Below, in pieces: positions 59,739 through 64,000 of a stretch of 64,000 bases of DNA; the first letter of the stretch is position 1, and each line of letters begins with the position of its first letter. The stretch comes from Amphiura filiformis (taxonomy: Eukaryota; Echinodermata; Ophiuroidea; Amphilepidida; Amphiuridae), in contig NC_092637.1 in NCBI RefSeq assembly GCF_039555335.1, positions 372,001 through 436,000 on the forward strand, written 5' to 3'. Position numbers and translations under genes: made by a program. The notes under the pieces were generated by a model. The model did not search any database. It saw only the letters and a program-made list of their open reading frames with translations, and had not been told where the DNA came from.

Positions 59739-59963
59739 GTGTGGTAACTAGGGGGAAGATGACACCTCCTACTAATTCTGGCGTTATATTCTGGGATTGG
59801 CCAATGAAATACAACGACGACATCTCAGGGTTTGTTATCAAATTTAAGAGGATAGGATCTGAAGATTGGACAAACACGACTACAGCGGAACCAGAAGACA
59901 GAAGTGTAACAATAAAGCCACTGGTGCCTGGTGCAACATACAGTTTTACAGTGCTAATTAAAG
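59739..59963 (+). CDS. Fibronectin type III exon (75 aa, possibly partial domain)
   Basis: The acceptor is CCCTTACACAG and the donor G/GTTAGA; phase 1-1, 225 bp. It has the FN3 core Trp (VIFWDWPMKYNDDISGFVIK), the strand pair around FKRIGSEDWTNTT and the closing L-V-P-G-A-T-Y-S-F-T-V motif. At 75 residues it is slightly short, and the N-terminal strand is weak. No stop codon follows; the gene continues beyond the window or into exons not recognised here. Confidence 0.85.
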
Positions 59964-60716
59964 GTTAGATATCCACATCATGCAGTTAATGTTGCCTACT
60001 TGTATGCACACAGCACAGGGGCACTCACAACAGGCAATTGACCCCTACTGGTAGCGCTGTGTTGTAGATATAGGAGATGAACTAGTTAGCGTCATATATC
60101 AAAAAGTATAAAAGCTATGCTTTTAGTACTTGCTCTATGTTTCAATTACTTATTCTTTTCAAAATATCTGAATTTTCATTCCGGTACAAGATTTAATAAC
60201 GGGGACCATACATTTGTATGAGAAAGAAATCTACCATGCACTATGATCTTGATTGTAATAAATAAAAAAAACCTTTAAAAGGGTTAAGCAGCGTCAAGGG
60301 ATTATCTTTGAAATTTTTGAATCTGTGACGGGTTTTTTTGGGGGGGTGACTTAATGAGGTATACAAATCATAGCAATAACGTGTTGACATGAATGTTAAG
60401 TTTGTTATGATTGGTTTAATAACGTACACTGTAAATCCAAGTGTTTCGGGTTTCTAGGGGCATCGCTAGAGGGGTATAAGGGTGTGACACCCTAATCCAT
60501 AAGTTTGTCGGCAACAAATGACTGTTGTCGGCAAAAGCATTGGAATGTCGGCAAATTACAAGAGTCATATAAATATTCCAATGTGATACAAACAACAACT
60601 GCTGTTGTTATATAATATGCAATAGACCTAATTGTTAATGTAATATTAGTTAACCACAACACCCCCCCCCCCCCCACATACACAAACACACCCCTGTATA
60701 GGGAGTAGAGTCTACC
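59964..60716. other. Intron, nothing recognised
   Basis: A C-run lies at about 60662-60676. No exon, RNA gene or repeat pair is seen. Confidence 0.5.
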
Positions 60717-60718
60717 TA

Positions 60719-61440
60719 CAGGGTGTCCCAAAAAAAAAAAAGAGGCCCCTCATTGCGCCCTCTTTTTCTCCTATTTCTGAAAAGTTGATCAAATATATTT
60801 TGGTATGTAAAAAAACTGTGAGTCGTTAGCTTTAATAAACCAAAACAATTATATCAATCAGCTCACAACTTTTGAAGATATGCTCTTTTAAAGAAATGTA
60901 CCCGTTTTTCACTCTGTCCACGGAGAAGGTTTCGCTACTTCAAAGATTGAAATGGAGTACACATACCATGCATGAATATCAAACATTCCTCAATGATAAC
61001 TTTATAAAATAACTTTATTTATGGAATGGGCTTTACCGGTGGGTTTATGGGCAATGGATTTTGTTAATAGTGTCATTAATTTGTGGGTAAAATGGATGCC
61101 GAATAGGACTCTTTTGCTTTACTTGCAATTACTTATTTTTTCTTTGTTATTTATACCTTTTTGTTTTATTATGTTTCTTACTTTCTTACTTTGTTGTTTC
61201 TTGCTTTCTTTTTTTTATTTACAACATATGTCATTTCTCTTTTTAGGATAAAAGATAGCCCTAAAAGGCTGTTTGCTTTGTCTTTAGTTCTTCTGAAGTG
61301 AGTTTACTGTGTTGCTCTGCCCTCTACCTGGTTGCCTCCTTGGCGAATACAGGTTTCAGCCCTGGTCCTCATTGCATCAATTGCGTTGCGTACCATCCTT
61401 GTGCGCCGGATGCGAACTTTTTTTCCGTAGTTAACATTTG
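60719..61440 (-). mobile_element. Mariner-like transposon remnant
   Basis: It begins after TA with CAGGGTGTCCCAAAAAAAA, a mariner-type terminal repeat. At 61424-61310 the minus strand reads VRIRRTRMVRNAIDAMRTRA, then ETCIRQGGNQVEGRATQ and a stop. This resembles the basic C-terminal tail (RRRAEMCI-type) of IS630/Tc1/mariner-superfamily transposases. The catalytic part is absent. The plus-strand 76-codon hydrophobic ORF at 61021 is a T-rich artefact. Confidence 0.55.
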
Positions 61441-61529
61441 AATAGGAGGGAGTTTAAAAAGATCCATATACATGGTGTCTCCAAATCCAGATATGTCAAA
61501 ACCCACATTCAATCGTATACACATAAAAT

Positions 61530-63938
61530 GTCTACATACCGGATTCAATCATCCTATATATAATATGTCTTTTTATATTATAAATATAATGTGCTTTTGC
61601 TCTGTGTCTTGGTGTCATTGGTGACAAAACCTGGATTCAAGTATTCTATATATAATATGTCTTTTTATATTATAAATATAATGTGTTTTTGCCCTGTGTC
61701 TTGGTGTCATTGGTGACAAAACCTGGATTCGAGTATTCTATATATAATATGTCTTTTTATATTATAAATATAATGTGTTTTTGCCCTGTGTCTTGGTGTC
61801 ATTGGTGACAAAACCTGGATTCAAGTATTCTATATATATTATGTCTTTTTATATTATAAATATAATGTGTTTTTGCTCTGTGTCTTGGTGTCATTGGTGA
61901 CAAAACCTGGATTCAAGTATTCTATATATATTATGTCTTTTTATATTATAAATATAATGTGTTTTTGCCCTGTGTCTTGGTGTCATTGGTGACAAAACCT
62001 GGATTCAAGTATTCTATATATATTATGTCTTTTTATATTATAAATATATTGTACTTTTGCTCTGTGTCTGGGTGTCATTGGTGACAAAACCTGGATTCAA
62101 GTAGTCTATATATATTATGTCTTTTTATATTATAAATATAATGTGCTTTTGCTCTGTGTCTTGGTGTCATTGGTGACACAACCTGGATTCAAGTATTCTA
62201 TATATAATATGTCTTTTTATATTATAAATATAATGTGTTTTTGCTCTGTGTCTTGGTGTCATTGGTGACACAACCTGGATTCAAGTATTCTATATATAAT
62301 ATGTCTTTTTATATTATAAATATAATGTGTTTTTGCCCTGTGTCTTGGTGTCATTGGTGACAAAACCTGGATTCAAGTATTCTATATATAATATGTCTTT
62401 TTATATTATAAATATAATGTGTTTTTGCCCTGTGTCTTGGTGTCATTGGTGACAAAACCTGGATTCGAGTATTCTATATATAATATGTCTTTTTATATTA
62501 TAAATATAATGTGTTTTTGCCCTGTGTCTTGGTGTCATTGGTGACAAAACCTGGATTCGAGTATTCTATATATAATATGTCTTTTTATATTATAAATATA
62601 ATGTGTTTTTGCCCTGTGTCTTGGTGTCATTGGTGACAAAACCTGGATTCAAGTATTCTATATATAATATGTCTTTTTATATTATAAATATAATGTGTTT
62701 TTGCCCTGTGTCTTGGTGTCATTGGTGACAAAACCTGGATTCAAGTATTCTATATATAATATGTCTTTTTATATTATAAATATAATGTGTTTTTGCCCTG
62801 TGTCTTGGTGTCATTGGTGACAAAACCTGGATTCAAGTATTCTATATATAATATGTCTTTTATATTATAAATATAATGTGCTTTTTGCTCTGTGTCTTGG
62901 TGTCATTGGTGACAAAACCTGGATTCAAGTATTCTATATATAATATGTCTTTTTATATTATAAATATAATGTGTTTTTGCCCTGTGTCTTGGTGTCATTG
63001 GTGACAAAACCCGGATTCAAGTATTCTCTATATAATGTGTCGTTTTATATTATGAATATAAGGTGATCTTGGCCCTCGGCGTTATATTAATAATGAGATT
63101 TTGCTCTGTGTCTTGGTGTCATTGGTGACACAACCTGGATTCAAGTATTCTATATATAATATGTCTTTTTATATTATAAATATAATGTGTTTTTGCCCTG
63201 TGTCTTGGTGTCATTGGTGACAAAACCTGGATTCAATCATCCTATACAAAATACGTCTTTTTATATTATAATATAATGTGCTGGTATTGCTTTTTGCTCT
63301 GTGTCTTGGTGTCATTGGTGACACAACCTGGATTCAAGTATTCTATATATAATATGTCTTTTTATATTATAAATATAATGTGTTTTTGCCCTGTGTCTTG
63401 GTGTCATTGGTGACAAAACCTGGATTCAAGTATTCTATATATAATATGTCTTTTTATATTATAAATATAATGTGTTTTTGCCCTGTGTCTTGGTGTCATT
63501 GGTGACAAAACCTGGATTCAAGTATTCTATATATAATATGTCTTTTTTATTATAAATATAATGTGTTTTTTGCCCTGTGTCTTCATTATGACAAAACCTG
63601 GTGTCATTGTCTTTTTGACAAAACCTGGATTCAAGTATTCTATATATATATGTCTTTTTATATTATAAATATAATGTGTTTTTGCTCTGTGTCTTGGTGT
63701 CATTGGTGACAAAACCTGGATTCAAGTATTCTATATATATTATGTCTTTTTATATTATAAATATAATGTGTTTTTGCACTGTGTTTTTGTGTCATTGGTG
63801 ACAAAACCTGATTCATATTCTATATATATTATGTTTTTATATTATATATATTGCTTTTGTCTGTGTCTTGGTGTAATATTGAGACACAACCTGGATTCAA
63901 TATCTATATATAATATGTCTTTTATATTATAAATATAA
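61530..63938. repeat. 92-bp satellite array, about 26 copies
   Basis: The monomer contains TGGTGACAAAACCTGGATTC, TATATATAATATGTC, TTTTTATATTATAAATATAA and GCCCTGTGTCTTGGTGTCAT. The period is 92 bp (for example 61621 to 61713). Most monomers differ by one to three bases. Irregular copies occur near 63040-63110, 63240-63300, 63580-63620 and 63790-63900, toward the right edge. The plus-strand gene would have to continue past this array. Confidence 0.95.
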
Positions 63939-64000
63939 TGACACCAAGACACAGGGCAAAAACACATTATATTTATAATATAAAAAGACATATTATATTT
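63938..64000. repeat. Inverted satellite copy at the window edge
   Basis: From about 63938 the sequence is the reverse complement of the monomer (ACACCAAGACACAGGGCAAA and on), so the array turns head to head here. Confidence 0.9.

Larger units (their letters stand above)
5897..59963 (+). other. EGF/LDLa/FN3 mosaic extracellular gene (locus, 3' end outside window)
   Basis: The locus links the signal-peptide exon, 23 intact Ca-binding EGF exons, a double LDLa exon, an EGF exon and an FN3 exon. All lie on the plus strand and all internal exons are phase 1-1. Every recognised coding exon ends in G, and the next supplies the last two codon bases (mostly AT or AC, giving Asp). The predicted product is a secreted or surface rod of Ca-rigidified EGF modules with a single-residue linker between the sixth Cys and the next Asp, as in fibrillin-type tandems. 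LDLa modules usually bind ligands. The domain order matches no orthologue I can name, so I give no symbol. Some exons may be skipped or belong to alternative transcripts; the chain of exons is an inference from phase and strand. Confidence 0.75.

Noticed and set aside
61021-61251. 76-codon hydrophobic ORF as a membrane protein
   Set aside because: The hydrophobicity comes from a T-rich tract inside a transposon remnant.
61530-64000. CRISPR-like array
   Set aside because: Units are contiguous 92-bp satellite monomers without unique spacers, in a eukaryotic intron context.

Overview
This window looks like nuclear DNA of a marine invertebrate deuterostome, most likely an echinoderm. The reasons are AT-rich intron-rich sequence, GT-AG introns in a large extracellular mosaic gene, three kinds of retroelement (an L1/Tx1-like LINE, CR1/L2-like LINEs and Penelope-like elements), many foldback or terminal-inverted-repeat elements, and two satellites. 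The taxon is an inference; no species-diagnostic gene is present.

One plus-strand gene dominates. It starts with a signal-peptide exon at 5897-6063 and runs off the right edge after a fibronectin III exon at 59739-59963. Every recognised internal exon is symmetric phase 1-1, and every recognised coding exon of the chain ends in G, so each can join any other in frame. In order the gene has: signal peptide; two divergent Ca-binding EGF exons (19.8-20.6 kb); one exon with two LDL-receptor class A modules (22.2 kb), flanked by two decayed LDLa remnants; an array of 21 intact 123-bp Ca-binding EGF exons (28.57-56.75 kb); one ordinary EGF exon (58.9 kb); and one FN3 exon (59.7 kb). If all are used, the part in the window encodes about 1,195 residues of secreted or cell-surface rod. 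It continues beyond the window, and no stop codon or membrane segment is seen.

The EGF array is the most unusual part. The exons are nearly identical and sit in intron cassettes that are also nearly identical, commonly 490-660 bp apart. Around them lie broken copies: one with a 2-bp deletion, one split in two by a 7.2-kb insertion with a 4-bp target duplication, and several truncated fragments. There is also a 19-bp minisatellite grown from the exon start, and two back-to-back 593-bp duplications with no difference seen by eye. Because the introns are paralogous, many insertions have a visible empty site elsewhere in the array.

Layout: 1-5.9 kb, a ~190-bp satellite and foldback elements; 5.9-6.1 kb, first coding exon; 6.1-19.8 kb, a 13.8-kb intron filled with foldback elements, a Penelope-like fragment, mariner-type remnants and a decayed L1/Tx1-like LINE on the minus strand with an uncharacterised upstream 343-codon ORF; 19.8-22.7 kb, EGF and LDLa exons; 22.7-28.2 kb, intron with nested inverted repeats and a ~90-bp-arm palindrome; 28.2-57.3 kb, EGF exon array with its insertions; 57.3-60 kb, EGF and FN3 exons; 60-64 kb, mariner-type remnant and a 92-bp satellite that reverses orientation near 63.94 kb.

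No rRNA gene, CRISPR array or convincing functional tRNA is present. All calls come from reading the sequence; no search or alignment program was run.
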